Shown: positions 1-8,634, counted from the first letter of the stretch. The stretch is DNA of 29,375 bases from Promethearchaeota archaeon (GCA_016839635.1 JAEOTV010000232.1:1-29375), one strand, 5' to 3'. Notes: generated by a model from the letters alone, not told the origin. A program made the numbers and translations.

Positions 1-216
1 GCTAAGTATGTGGTCCCGGATGAAATAAAAAATATATATTTTAAGCCGAAATCTAATTTTGAATATTTCGTGTCTAGTATTGAAACCCCAATGTCAAAGG
101 TTTTAACAATGCTGAATCCATCAAAGAAATTAGATGTAGGATTCGCTGTTAAGAATGGATTCGAGTTTTTTTCAAGAAATTCGTTTTTTGATATCGGATC
201 TCTTTTTAACCTTTGA
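1..216 (+). CDS. 3' end of an unidentified protein (partial)
   Basis: The reading frame is open from the first base and ends with TGA at 214-216, so about 71 C-terminal residues are present and the start lies outside the window. A GTG at position 10 could act as a start, but the open frame before it makes a truncated gene more likely. The visible part has no membrane span, cysteine pair or motif that I recognise. The closing residues are rich in Phe, Asn and Ser. It is followed by the minus-strand BRCT gene, so the two converge. No function is proposed. Confidence 0.5.
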   Translation, partial: AKYVVPDEIKNIYFKPKSNFEYFVSSIETPMSKVLTMLNPSKKLDVGFAVKNGFEFFSRNSFFDIGSLFNL

Positions 217-272
217 GAGGCTGATTTGTTAAAAGCTTTTTAAAGAATTCTGAATGCAAAATAATACTAAAT

Positions 273-524
273 TTATTCCGGTTCGATTAAATTAATTAAT
301 TCCTCTTCTGTAATGATCTTAGCACCCTGTTCTTGAGCTAATAAATATTTTTTTGTTGATTCCTTTGAATTAGTGATGAGATATGATAAATTTTCAACTA
401 CTTTACTTACAAGTTGGCCACCAAGAGCGTAAATAAGTGTTTTTGCTTGGACATTTTTGAGTTTTTTGAGTTTTTCTCCTAAACAAAATGTTTTTCCTTT
501 TAACCTTTTCCCTGTTTCTTTCAT
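273..524 (-). CDS. Stand-alone BRCT domain protein
   Basis: BRCT domains bind DNA ends, phosphopeptides or partner proteins in replication and repair. The 83 residues are nearly all one BRCT domain of the type at the C-terminus of bacterial NAD-dependent DNA ligase. It opens with a strand of the GKTFCLG kind, followed by a helix ending in the diagnostic Gly-Gly pair (ALGGQLV), the strand SYLITN, and a last helix after GAKIITEEE. The usual late tryptophan is absent. I chose ATG at 524, just before the first domain strand. A TTG at 596 would add 24 residues without known similarity. No ligase catalytic region lies upstream, so this is either a domain-only protein or the remnant of a larger one. 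The domain call is firm; the role is unknown. Confidence 0.75.
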   Translation of the reverse strand: MKETGKRLKGKTFCLGEKLKKLKNVQAKTLIYALGGQLVSKVVENLSYLITNSKESTKKYLLAQEQGAKIITEEELINLIEPE

Positions 525-596
525 CCTTAATATTTCATAGAGTTGGTTTATATTTGTTTTGGTTTTAAAAAAGGAAGAAGATATCTTAATCTGCAA

Positions 597-898
597 AATA
601 AGTAAGTTTTGAATTATATTATAGATTATAGAGCGCCGCTTTATTCGTAAATTAAAGATCTTTTTAGTTGGAAATATATATGTATCTGAAAAATGAGAAG
701 TAAAATTTACTTAAAAATATTTGGCGATATCCAATGCTTTCAATCTAATTTTAACTATATTTTTGCTTGATTTTTCCCTCCAGCCAACCTATCTTGTTTG
801 TTTCTACATTGTCAAATCTTGGAACATATGGTTTTATATCTAATATTGGCGTTTTATCTAAGATATGAAGGACTTAGAACAAGAATCGCTATTTTGTT
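597..898. other. Gene-poor stretch between BRCT gene and pseudogene
   Basis: About 300 bases without an intact gene. Its right half (751-873) holds a fragment of a trmO-like gene, listed separately. The left half, 597-750, is AT-rich with several TATA-like runs near 676-690 that could serve the minus-strand BRCT gene. I see no RNA gene or clear inverted repeat. Confidence 0.5.
751..873 (-). pseudogene. C-terminal fragment of a second trmO-like gene
   Basis: Read on the minus strand, this stretch encodes 40 residues running from VLHILDKTPILDIKPYVPRF through a KIGWLEGK segment to a stop at 751-753. It matches the last ~40 residues of the intact trmO product at 6485-6991 (ILDKTPILDVKPY, then KIGWLKGK). 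An in-frame stop at 874-876 lies directly upstream, and nothing before it resembles the rest of TrmO. It is therefore a severed tail and cannot make a working enzyme. Its residues differ from the intact copy at many positions, so it derives from a diverged second copy and not from a recent duplication of the neighbour. Confidence 0.8.
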
Positions 899-1788
899 AT
901 GAAAGTTTCTTTTCCAAAAATGGGTAATTCGTCGCGCCGGCGTTCAAGACTTTCTTCGAGTTTATGGGTGCCGAGGTGATTCTACCAGATCCCACGAATC
1001 GTAACGATGTGAAGATTGGCGTGAAACACAAGCCTGAGTTCGTCTGTTTTCCCTTCAAAACTACCTTTGGAGATTTCGTGAACGCTATCGAGAAAGGCGC
1101 GGACACCCTCGTTATGTCAACTGCTGCGATTGAACTTGGATATCAATTAGGTCGGTCTCAAAATCAATCTTTAGATGCATAAAGAGAAGCCCAAAGGTAT
1201 TTTGAAGAAATTCACGAATTCTTAAGACAAGGAGCTTCCGTCAATTTTGCCCTACGCTTAGTTGAGAGAAACAGACCATTTACTCTGCCTAAAAGGAAAC
1301 ACACAGGAGATATTAAGTTTTTGCTGCTAGGTCATGGATACAACATATTTGATACCTTTATTAATCTTGATTTTCAAAAAAAACTACAAGATCAAGGCGT
1401 CGAAGTTCTAACGATTGAAAACTTACCAGAGTATATCTTTAAAAAACCTGTTATCGTTAACCCAAGAGGTGGGAAACTACGAAATTACTGGCGTCACGAG
1501 GAAGAAATTATGCAAAGTATCCGATATTTTCTCACGGAAGGGCGAGACGAAATAGATGGAGTTATCTTTCTTGTTAGTTTTGCATGTGGTCCAGATAGTC
1601 TCATCTCGGAGTTAATTATGCGAGATATGAAGGTTGTTGGATTACCTTTTTTGGAGATTACCATGGATGAACATAGTGGATTCGCGGGAATGATAACGAA
1701 AATCGAAGCATTTGTTGAAATGGGGCGCCACAAGAAAAAGAAATTAATACCCGACACAAAAAAGACTAATGCTATTAAAACATCATGA
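899..1788 (+). pseudogene. Broken DUF2229/2-hydroxyacyl-CoA dehydratase-related gene
   Basis: An ATG at 899 starts a frame resembling the family N-terminus (SFPKMGN), but near 926 one base appears to be lost. The homologous sequence continues in another frame from 928 (VAPAFKTFFEFMGAEV). To about 1127 it closely matches the first ~75 residues of the intact protein at 20306-21499 (LPDPTNR, EFVCFPFK, GADTLVM). The region carrying the Cys-Gly-Pro-Cys cluster ligands is missing. The frame then jumps to a C-terminal half of the same superfamily, crosses a TAA at 1180-1182 in place of a likely tyrosine, and ends at 1788 after a CGPDS motif and an EHSGFAGMITKIEAF segment. One frameshift, one internal loss and one stop mark it as dead. 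The front piece is visibly more GC-rich than the rest. Confidence 0.8.
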
Positions 1789-2100
1789 ATGAACGTTCGT
1801 TCAATTTCTTCTTACTCTTTATAACCATCTAAAAAGAACTGTATTGTTTTTTTCTTAAAATTAAAAGAATTTTTTAATAATCAATATTACTTAAAAAAAA
1901 TTAACTGATAAAAAATTCTTATTTGTTTAAATATACGGATATCATTAATAATGTAATGAGTTTTATGCAATAATACCAATAATCTTATTTTAGGTTGTAA
2001 AATATTTAAATATATAGTTATAATTTTCTTTTCTTATTTATTTAAATCGATGATTATCTAAGTAAAGCGAAGATCGTTGTTAATGCAATGTTGATGAAAT
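1789..2100. other. AT-rich leader region of the activase operon
   Basis: No gene found. Just after the pseudogene stop lies a short imperfect inverted repeat (arms AATGAAC and GTTCGTT, 1793-1806) followed by T-rich sequence, possibly a terminator relic. Further on there are two TATA-like boxes, at 1925-1934 and 2003-2013. The stretch is extremely AT-rich and shows no RNA gene. Confidence 0.45.
2003..2013 (+). promoter_or_regulatory. Candidate TATA box for the double activase operon
   Basis: The sequence ATTTAAATATA matches the archaeal TATA consensus and is preceded by A-rich sequence that could serve as a BRE. It lies about 90 bases before the ATG at 2101, which implies a leader of about 60 bases. 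A similar box at 1925-1934 is an alternative. The match is sequence-based only; the AT-rich background makes chance hits common. Confidence 0.35.
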
Positions 2101-5058
2101 ATGTCAAATAAGAGTCTTTCTAGGATAAAAAAACGTGAAATCCAATATTTTGAAGGCTTAGAGATTGGAGCTGTTTCTGTAAAATGGGTTCGTAGAACGC
2201 AAAATGGAGAAATAATTAGTGAAGTTGTACGACATGAGGGTTCTCCAAGAGAAAAGATAAAAAAAATATTAGATCGCTATAATGTTGATAATAATTCAAA
2301 AATCGTAATAACGGGTCAAGCAACAAGTTTTTTTCTCAATTTACCATATATCTCCGAAGTAGAATGTTTAGAAAAGGCATTATCCTTCAATAATCTAAGG
2401 CCTGACATTCTACTCTCACTTGGTGGAGAAACATTTAGTGTATATCCAATGAAAAATGGTATAATAAAAAATATCATATCAACCTCAAAATGCGCTGCTG
2501 GTACAGGTGAATTCATTGTCCAACAACTTCAAAGGATGGGATTATCTATTGAGAAAGGAATTGAGGCTAGTTTAAAAGGAAATTTCACTCAGTTAGCAAC
2601 GAGATGTTCTGTCCACTGTAAATCTGATGCTACTCATAAATTAAATAAGGGTGAATGTAAGCCAGAAGATATAGTAAAGACGTTAATCTATGATTTAGCG
2701 CGAAAAGTGAGCGAAATGATAGAAGCAGCTCAATGGCCTACCAATTCAATTGTTATATCTGGAGGAGTTGCGTTAAACCAAGTCTTTATTGAAAATCTAT
2801 CAAGTTTTCTTCAAAATTCAGAAATTATAGTATTGCCTGAAAGCCCATATCTTGAAGTATTTGGAGCATCAATATTTGCCTCGGAGTTATCAGAACCCTT
2901 CATTCAATATGATAATTTATACAAAGCATTGAAAGTCGAGTTTGATACGTATGATTCACTAAAAGAAGTAGAAGGGCTTCTGGATTACCGTGTTAATACT
3001 GTAAATAAAATAAAAATAAAAGCAGGACAGAAATATATACTTGGTGTTGATGCGGGTTCTACTACTACTAAAGCTGTATTATTTAACGTTTCAGACGGTA
3101 CAATAGGAGCGAGTGTCTATTTAAGAACTTTAGGTAATCCTATCTTAGCAACAAAAAAATGTATTATTGAACTTATAGAACAAGTAAGTGATAAATCTAT
3201 AAAATTAATTCAATGTGGGGTAACAGGGTCTGCTAGAGAAATGGTTTCAGTTTATTTAGACAACTGTCGAAGCTTTAATGAGATATTGGCACACGCTAGA
3301 GCTGCTACTGAAGAATCACCAGATGTAGATACGGTATTTGAAATAGGTGGTCAGGATTCCAAATTCATTTCATTTTTAAAAGGTGTTCCGATTGATTATG
3401 CGATGAATGAGGGATGCTCTGCGGGGACAGGCAGTTTTCTTGAAGAATCTGCGTCAGTAGACATGGGGATTCCAGTAGAAAATATTAGTGGTATTGCAAT
3501 AAAAAGTGAGCATCCAATAGCATTTGGTGAAAGATGTGCTGCTTTTATCAATACAGATTTAAGAAACGCTCTTCAGCAAGGAGCAAATCCTGATGATGTA
3601 GTTGCTGGTTTAGTTTATTCAATTGCAGACAATTATATTTCACGTATAGTGGGACCACGGCAAATTGGAGAGAATCTTCTATTTTTAGGTGGCGTTGCTC
3701 TTAATAAATCAGTTGCATTAGCTATAGCAGCTCGTTCACAGCGAAAAGTTATAGTTCCAGCGCATCCTGAACTTATGGGAGCTGTAGGAACAGCTCTTAT
3801 GGCACGAGATCTTATAGAAAACAATATTATATCAGAAACAAATTATATACTCAAAAATCTAATGAAAGGGGAAATACAAGTTAGAAATTCTTTCAGGTGT
3901 AAAGTGTGTGAAAATAATTGTGAAATTCAGAACATTTCAATAAGAGGAAAAGTTTATCCTTTTGGGGGATTATGCTCAAAATATAGACTTTTACGCCAAA
4001 AGAATACTAAGGTGAAAGAAGGTCAAGATTTTATAGAATTAAGAAATAATTTGATATTTAATGAATTTGGTCCTCATTCCTTAAAAAATCCTCGTGGGAC
4101 AATTGGTATACCTTTAGCTTTAACTTCTCATATTCTTTTCCCTTTATACGCAAAATTTATCAACGAGCTAGGTTATGATGTAGTACTATCAAACCCTTCA
4201 AAAATTGGGAATACTAAAACAAAAGCACCAATTTGTTATCCATGTGAATTAGTGCATGGAGCTGTAAATGATCTTATTAATCGCAATGTTGATTACATCT
4301 TATTACCCCATGTAATTGAAATGGAAATTCCAAATGGTTATATGCATGGGTATACATGTCCTTCTACGACAACTATACCTGACATTATCCGCGCAGCTTT
4401 TGAGAATGTAAGTGAAAAGATACTATCACCTCATATCGGTCTCTCTGAAGCACTCATTGAGACAACTTTAAAGGAGTTTGGTAGAATTGCTAGTTTATTA
4501 GGATTAGAAAATAAAGTAGGTATTAATGCAGGATTTGTAGCGTTATCTCATTACAAATTGTTTAGAGAAATGTACTATCAATTTGGGAAAAAAAAATTAA
4601 AGGATCTATTAAAAAAACCATCGGTAATTATTGCAGGAAGACCTTATGTTGTGTATCCTGCAGATGTTAATATTGCCCTCCCTCGGAAGATTGTTAGTAG
4701 AGGGTATAATGCGATTCCTTCTGATTTATTACCAATTTTGAATAAAGGTGGAACCCATAAAAGAAATGTATGGAGTTTTACTCAAGAGATCAATAATGCA
4801 GTGGAATATGTAAAGGAGTATCCAAATTTATATATTTGTTTTGTTTCATGCTTTTCTTGTGGTCCAGACAGCACTATGTATCATCTTTTTCGGCAACAGC
4901 TTGAAGGACACACTTTTTGTTACCTAGAAATAGATTCTCATACCGCTCATGCTGGATTTGAAACAAGAGTAGGTGCTTTTCTTGATATTATTGAAGAACG
5001 TCATCGAAACAAGAATAAAAAAAGTAAAAACATATTAAATCAAATTATAGCGGTTTAA
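2101..5058 (+). CDS. Double acyl-CoA dehydratase activase fused to DUF2229 domain
   Basis: This family uses ATP to drive low-potential electron transfer from a [4Fe-4S] cluster to a dehydratase- or reductase-type partner. Two activase (BadF/BcrA-type ASKHA) domains are visible. Domain 1 (about 15-265) has CAAGTG with Cys131 and a second ligand Cys169. Domain 2 (about 312-575) has GVDAGSTTTK, EIGGQDSK, CSAGTG with Cys439, and Cys479. In HgdC two such cysteines from each monomer hold one cluster, so this fusion could hold it between its own halves. Domain 1 lacks the usual ATP motifs. Cys600, 603, 607 and 625 form an extra metal-binding motif. From about 665 a DUF2229 domain follows (Cys712, Cys715, then CFSCGPDS with Cys917 and Cys920). 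No Shine-Dalgarno sequence is seen. The partner gene starts 2 bases downstream. The physiological substrate is unknown. Confidence 0.88.
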   Translation: MSNKSLSRIKKREIQYFEGLEIGAVSVKWVRRTQNGEIISEVVRHEGSPREKIKKILDRYNVDNNSKIVITGQATSFFLNLPYISEVECLEKALSFNNLRPDILLSLGGETFSVYPMKNGIIKNIISTSKCAAGTGEFIVQQLQRMGLSIEKGIEASLKGNFTQLATRCSVHCKSDATHKLNKGECKPEDIVKTLIYDLARKVSEMIEAAQWPTNSIVISGGVALNQVFIENLSSFLQNSEIIVLPESPYLEVFGASIFASELSEPFIQYDNLYKALKVEFDTYDSLKEVEGLLDYRVNTVNKIKIKAGQKYILGVDAGSTTTKAVLFNVSDGTIGASVYLRTLGNPILATKKCIIELIEQVSDKSIKLIQCGVTGSAREMVSVYLDNCRSFNEILAHARAATEESPDVDTVFEIGGQDSKFISFLKGVPIDYAMNEGCSAGTGSFLEESASVDMGIPVENISGIAIKSEHPIAFGERCAAFINTDLRNALQQGANPDDVVAGLVYSIADNYISRIVGPRQIGENLLFLGGVALNKSVALAIAARSQRKVIVPAHPELMGAVGTALMARDLIENNIISETNYILKNLMKGEIQVRNSFRCKVCENNCEIQNISIRGKVYPFGGLCSKYRLLRQKNTKVKEGQDFIELRNNLIFNEFGPHSLKNPRGTIGIPLALTSHILFPLYAKFINELGYDVVLSNPSKIGNTKTKAPICYPCELVHGAVNDLINRNVDYILLPHVIEMEIPNGYMHGYTCPSTTTIPDIIRAAFENVSEKILSPHIGLSEALIETTLKEFGRIASLLGLENKVGINAGFVALSHYKLFREMYYQFGKKKLKDLLKKPSVIIAGRPYVVYPADVNIALPRKIVSRGYNAIPSDLLPILNKGGTHKRNVWSFTQEINNAVEYVKEYPNLYICFVSCFSCGPDSTMYHLFRQQLEGHTFCYLEIDSHTAHAGFETRVGAFLDIIEERHRNKNKKSKNILNQIIAV

Positions 5059-5060
5059 AA

Positions 5061-6488
5061 ATGTCAAAAATAAAAAATTTTGAAAATTTAGTAGCAGATA
5101 AATCAAATGAAGTCAAACGAGCTCGGTTTTCAGATAATTATAAATACATTATCGACAGTGATGGTCAAGATATTGAATTTCACGATCCTAGAGTAGTATT
5201 TGTCAACCCAGAACCTCGTAATTCTTACGGGAGACAACTTGTAATAAATTTATTCAAAAAATATAACCATAAAATTCGAATAAGTTCAGAAACTGATGCA
5301 TCTATATTACAATATGCTAAGAAGATATGTTCTGGAAGAGAATGCCTTGCTAGTGTTGCAATAGCAGGGGCAGTTTTAAAAGATATTAATGAGTATAGAA
5401 GTGAAAATGAAATCACTATTTATCGAACTCCTATAGATAACCATGGACCATGCCAAAACGGGGCATGGCCAGTTCTCTGGGAGACTTTTGCAAAGACATT
5501 AAATTTAAAGAATGTAATATTTTGTGCTTTCCCTAAATATACTAACAATTATCTTGGTCTGAATCGTGATTTGTTAGCTTGGGAAAATATTAATTTTGTC
5601 ATAGGGCAATACATTATCGAAGCAAGAAATGCATTACAATGTATTGCTGTAAGAAAAAACATTGCATTAGCATTATTTGAAGATATTACTAGTGAATTTA
5701 TTGACAATTTAAAAGAGGGAAAGAAAACATTAAACATTGGTTTAATTAAATGGGCAAAAGAAGTCGCTAGTATACCCGTTAAAGCTAAAATTGAAGAAAC
5801 CCCAAAAGTTTTAATCTTTGGGGGTTTGAATTTAATGTTCGATCATTATCCAATTGAAGAATTTTTTCTTGAAAAGGGTATAATCCCTAAAGTTGTTGAT
5901 ATTGTTGAATCTATGAGTCTAATTTTAGCTGAAAGTACTATTAGATTCGGTTTTAGAAAAGGATATATTACTCCTAAAGAACAATTTAATAAGTATTTAC
6001 TTGATTTTCCTGATTTGGATGAAGATGATCGAAGAGAAGCTCTTAGAGCAAAAAGAAATAAAAACGCTTTACAATTTTTAGACTCACAGTGTAAAATTAT
6101 TAGAAGAATTATGGGGAAATCTGGTTTAATGTTCGACCCATTCATAGATTTTATTGATCTCTTTGAAGAGGGAAATAAATATGTCTCCTCAAATAGCCTT
6201 AGTGAGACTCCAATAATAACTGGCAGGTTTTTATATTCAATTAAGGAGGACATTTACGATGGCTTAATTAATTTAGGGACTTTTAATTGTCAACCAGCAA
6301 TGAACTCGCAAGCAATTATTCGTCCTCTAGCTAATAAGAGTGAAATTCCTTACGCTGCCATTGATTGTGAAGGTCCATGGATATCAACAAATCAACGTAG
6401 ACTTCTTGAAACCATTGCAATTCAAGCTAAGAGAAATCGAAAAAAGAAGAATGAACAATCTAATCAAATAGGTAAAAAGGAACTTTAA
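5061..6488 (+). CDS. COG3581-like dehydratase-related partner protein
   Basis: This 475-residue protein corresponds to the C-terminal third of the ~1,400-residue bacterial activase/DUF2229 fusions, here encoded as a separate chain directly after the 985-residue protein. It belongs to the 2-hydroxyacyl-CoA dehydratase/benzoyl-CoA reductase-related superfamily, whose members hold a [4Fe-4S] cluster. Candidate ligands are Cys90, Cys95 and Cys131 (in NHGPCQNGAWPV), with further cysteines in the C-terminal NCQPAMNSQA and AIDCEGPW segments. The 2-base gap implies co-transcription and translational coupling, and a stable complex with the upstream product is likely. Its stop overlaps that of the convergent trmO gene. 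The chemistry and substrate are not known for this branch. Confidence 0.8.
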   Translation: MSKIKNFENLVADKSNEVKRARFSDNYKYIIDSDGQDIEFHDPRVVFVNPEPRNSYGRQLVINLFKKYNHKIRISSETDASILQYAKKICSGRECLASVAIAGAVLKDINEYRSENEITIYRTPIDNHGPCQNGAWPVLWETFAKTLNLKNVIFCAFPKYTNNYLGLNRDLLAWENINFVIGQYIIEARNALQCIAVRKNIALALFEDITSEFIDNLKEGKKTLNIGLIKWAKEVASIPVKAKIEETPKVLIFGGLNLMFDHYPIEEFFLEKGIIPKVVDIVESMSLILAESTIRFGFRKGYITPKEQFNKYLLDFPDLDEDDRREALRAKRNKNALQFLDSQCKIIRRIMGKSGLMFDPFIDFIDLFEEGNKYVSSNSLSETPIITGRFLYSIKEDIYDGLINLGTFNCQPAMNSQAIIRPLANKSEIPYAAIDCEGPWISTNQRRLLETIAIQAKRNRKKKNEQSNQIGKKEL

Positions 6489-6991
6489 CTAGACTTTCTC
6501 TTAATTTTTCCTTTTAGCCAACCTATTTTATATGAAATTATACTATCAAATTCAGATATATACGGCTTTACATCTAATATCGGTGTTTTATCTAAAATAT
6601 CAACGTTTTGTACATTTATTATATTTTCTTTCATTTTTAGAATTTCCAATATTGAAAGACCGATAGGATTAGGACGGAAAGGAGTCCGAATTGCAAAAAC
6701 ACCTCTAGATTCATTGTCAAGAAAAGGTTTTGATATAAGAGGAATAGGAAGTTTTACCATATCAAAGAAATAAAGACAATAAATATGAGAAAATCCATTC
6801 AAGTCTTTTAGACCTGACTGATACTCAGGAAAAATTTGGATAGTACCTTTTGATTCCGACAATGATGACTGAATCGGAATACCTTTAATGGATTTAAATG
6901 GTGTATGAATTATACCTATTGGTTTAAAACAGATTTCTTTTGGAAATTTTCTTTCCTTAAAATCAATTAATTCTCGTTTTGTGATTTCCAT
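6485..6991 (-). CDS. trmO: tRNA (t6A37) N6-methyltransferase TrmO/TsaA-like
   Basis: TrmO (YaeB, TsaA) methylates N6-threonylcarbamoyladenosine at position 37 of certain tRNAs using S-adenosylmethionine, with a beta-barrel fold unlike other methyltransferases. Family marks are the opening FKPIGIIHTPFK, the segment IQIFPEYQSGLKDLNGFSHI, the hallmark RTPFRPNPIGLSILEIL, and the closing ILDKTPILDVKPY. I chose ATG at 6991 (168 residues). An upstream ATG at 7072 would add a non-homologous leader overlapping the end of pepD. It lies 41 bases after pepD on the same strand, so the two may be co-transcribed. Its 3' end overlaps the stop of the plus-strand gene at 6488. A second, dead tail of a related gene is at 751-873. 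Confidence 0.9.
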   Translation of the reverse strand: MEITKRELIDFKERKFPKEICFKPIGIIHTPFKSIKGIPIQSSLSESKGTIQIFPEYQSGLKDLNGFSHIYCLYFFDMVKLPIPLISKPFLDNESRGVFAIRTPFRPNPIGLSILEILKMKENIINVQNVDILDKTPILDVKPYISEFDSIISYKIGWLKGKIKRKSS

Positions 6992-7032
6992 ATTAATCAA
7001 AAAAAATTGAATAAAAATAAGACTTTTCAATT

Positions 7033-8520
7033 TTAATCTAATTTTTTTAGGAGATATAGAAGAAAATTCCAAGTTCTCTCTACCGATTTAATTTCTAAGC
7101 GTTCATCCGGAGAGTGAAGTCCCTTGGTATTAGCACCAAAAGCTATAGCATCAATTCCTGGAATCTTATCTATCAAAAGAGTAGCTTCCAATCCACCGTG
7201 AATTATTTTTATCCCTGCTTCTTCTTTAAATAGTTCCTTATAGGCATCCTGAGCGATTTTTAAGAGTTTTGAATTAAAATTTGGTTCCCATGGAGGATAA
7301 CTACCACGGTAAGTATTTTCTAACTCTAGATTTGAAATTTTTAATAACGTTAAGACCTGATTATAAATGTCATTATTATAATATTTACTTAGGCTTCTAT
7401 GGAGCCATCGTAGTTTAATGTGATCTTCTTTAGTTCTCATTTTCCCTAAATTTGTTGAAGTAAACATTAAATCTTTAATTCTTGGATGAAAAGCAATAGG
7501 TCCATTAGGAAACATATATAAAAGATTGAGTAATTTATTTTGAACATTTTTAGAGATTGATTCATTATTTGTAAAATCTCCAAGTTTTTCAATTTTGATG
7601 TTCATGTTTTTCTCAAGTCCATTATATTGCTTTTTTATCTCGCTGAAAATATTGAAAACATACGATTTCATGTCTTCAAACTGATTATATTCAATAAAAA
7701 ATATTGAATTGGCCTCTCTAGGAATAGCATTAGCAGCACCGCCTCCGTGTATTGAACTGATATAAATTGTATAATCTTTATTTAATTTCCATAGAATTTG
7801 ACTTAAGATTTTTATAGCGTGTGCCTGACCTTCATTACATCTTCCAGAATGCCCTCCATTTAGCCCAAAAATAGAGAATTTTATTGGTTGGATTTTGGTT
7901 TGTTCTCGATCAATAAAAACAGACTTTTTTTTTATTCTAGTATGAAATCCTATTCCTCCAGTACATCCAATTGTAATAGATTTTTCACCTGAATCAAGAT
8001 TTATCAAATAATTACCCTCAACTAGGTTAGGATCTATATTTTTTGCTCCACCCATATCATACTCTTCACGGACAGTGAATAGTAAATCCAATCCTAAAGA
8101 ATTGAACTTTACCTCGTTCTCATGAATCTTCTTCATTAAAGTTAATAAATAGCATATACCTACTCCATTATCTGCACCTAAGGTTGTTCCTTCTGCTGTA
8201 ATCCATTTCTCATCATTAATTTCTATGATTATTAGTTTTAATGGATCTTTTGAAAAATCATGAATAACACCTTCATTTTTTTCACAAACCATATCCATAT
8301 GGCATTGTAATATACATTTTAATTTCTGATTCATCGTAGGAATTTTAACAGCAATATTCCCTATCTCATCAATATAAGTTTTGAATCCATATTTTTCCGC
8401 TTCAATTTTGATAAATTTTCTTATCTTATCTTCAAATCTTGATTTTCTAGGTATTTTAGAGATTTCATTAAAATAATCCCAAAAATCAGTAGGTTGTCCC
8501 AAGTCTTTAAAATCTAGCAT
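7033..8520 (-). CDS. pepD: PepD-type dipeptidase (aminoacyl-histidine dipeptidase, M20)
   Basis: PepD hydrolyses dipeptides, including Xaa-His such as carnosine, with a two-metal centre, and acts in the cytoplasm. The 495 residues match the family length. Motifs in order: LQCHMDMVCEK with metal ligands His74 and Asp76; GTTLGADNGVG with the bridging Asp117; TVREEYDMGGA with the catalytic and ligand glutamates near 152-153; NLDSG with Asp176; the CTGGIGF segment; HGGGAANAIPR; and HGGLEATLL with the last ligand histidine near 441. A C-terminal SPDERLEI segment is typical. No signal peptide is present. PepD is mainly bacterial, so a transfer into this lineage is plausible. A TATA-like box lies 28-41 bases upstream. 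Confidence 0.93.
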   Translation of the reverse strand: MLDFKDLGQPTDFWDYFNEISKIPRKSRFEDKIRKFIKIEAEKYGFKTYIDEIGNIAVKIPTMNQKLKCILQCHMDMVCEKNEGVIHDFSKDPLKLIIIEINDEKWITAEGTTLGADNGVGICYLLTLMKKIHENEVKFNSLGLDLLFTVREEYDMGGAKNIDPNLVEGNYLINLDSGEKSITIGCTGGIGFHTRIKKKSVFIDREQTKIQPIKFSIFGLNGGHSGRCNEGQAHAIKILSQILWKLNKDYTIYISSIHGGGAANAIPREANSIFFIEYNQFEDMKSYVFNIFSEIKKQYNGLEKNMNIKIEKLGDFTNNESISKNVQNKLLNLLYMFPNGPIAFHPRIKDLMFTSTNLGKMRTKEDHIKLRWLHRSLSKYYNNDIYNQVLTLLKISNLELENTYRGSYPPWEPNFNSKLLKIAQDAYKELFKEEAGIKIIHGGLEATLLIDKIPGIDAIAFGANTKGLHSPDERLEIKSVERTWNFLLYLLKKLD

Positions 8521-8547
8521 TAGTATTGCCTTAAATTATAAAGTTTA

Positions 8548-8561
8548 ATATTTATTTAAAA
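8548..8561 (-). promoter_or_regulatory. Candidate TATA box for pepD
   Basis: On the minus strand this reads TTTAAATAAATATT and sits 28-41 bases before the pepD start codon, the spacing expected for an archaeal promoter with a very short leader. It is one half of a divergent promoter region shared with the gene at 8635. Confidence 0.45.
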
Positions 8562-8596
8562 CAATGTGTAAAATATTACTAATTATAATTAATCAT

Positions 8597-8608
8597 AAAT
8601 ATATTTAA
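8597..8608 (+). promoter_or_regulatory. Candidate TATA box for the TIGR04076 gene
   Basis: The sequence around AAATATATTTAA ends 26 bases before the ATG at 8635. That fits an archaeal TATA box for a transcript with almost no leader. No Shine-Dalgarno sequence precedes the gene, which agrees with leaderless expression. Confidence 0.45.
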
Positions 8609-8634
8609 AAATAAATTTCAAAGAGATTATAAAA

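Noticed and set aside
1793..1806. AATGAAC/GTTCGTT inverted repeat after the pseudogene, as a mobile-element end.
   Set aside because: It is short and imperfect, with no transposase, target duplication or second copy in the window.
5052..5062. TTTAAAA-like slippery run at the junction of the 985- and 475-residue genes, hinting at programmed frameshifting.
   Set aside because: The phase is wrong: the upstream frame reads GTT TAA, so the slippery codons TTA AAA are not in frame. Simple coupled re-initiation at ATG 5061 explains it.
5846..6253. 135-residue minus-strand open frame inside the COG3581-like gene.
   Set aside because: It is antisense to a clear family member, has a Ser/Leu-rich composition typical of mirror frames, and shows no domain.
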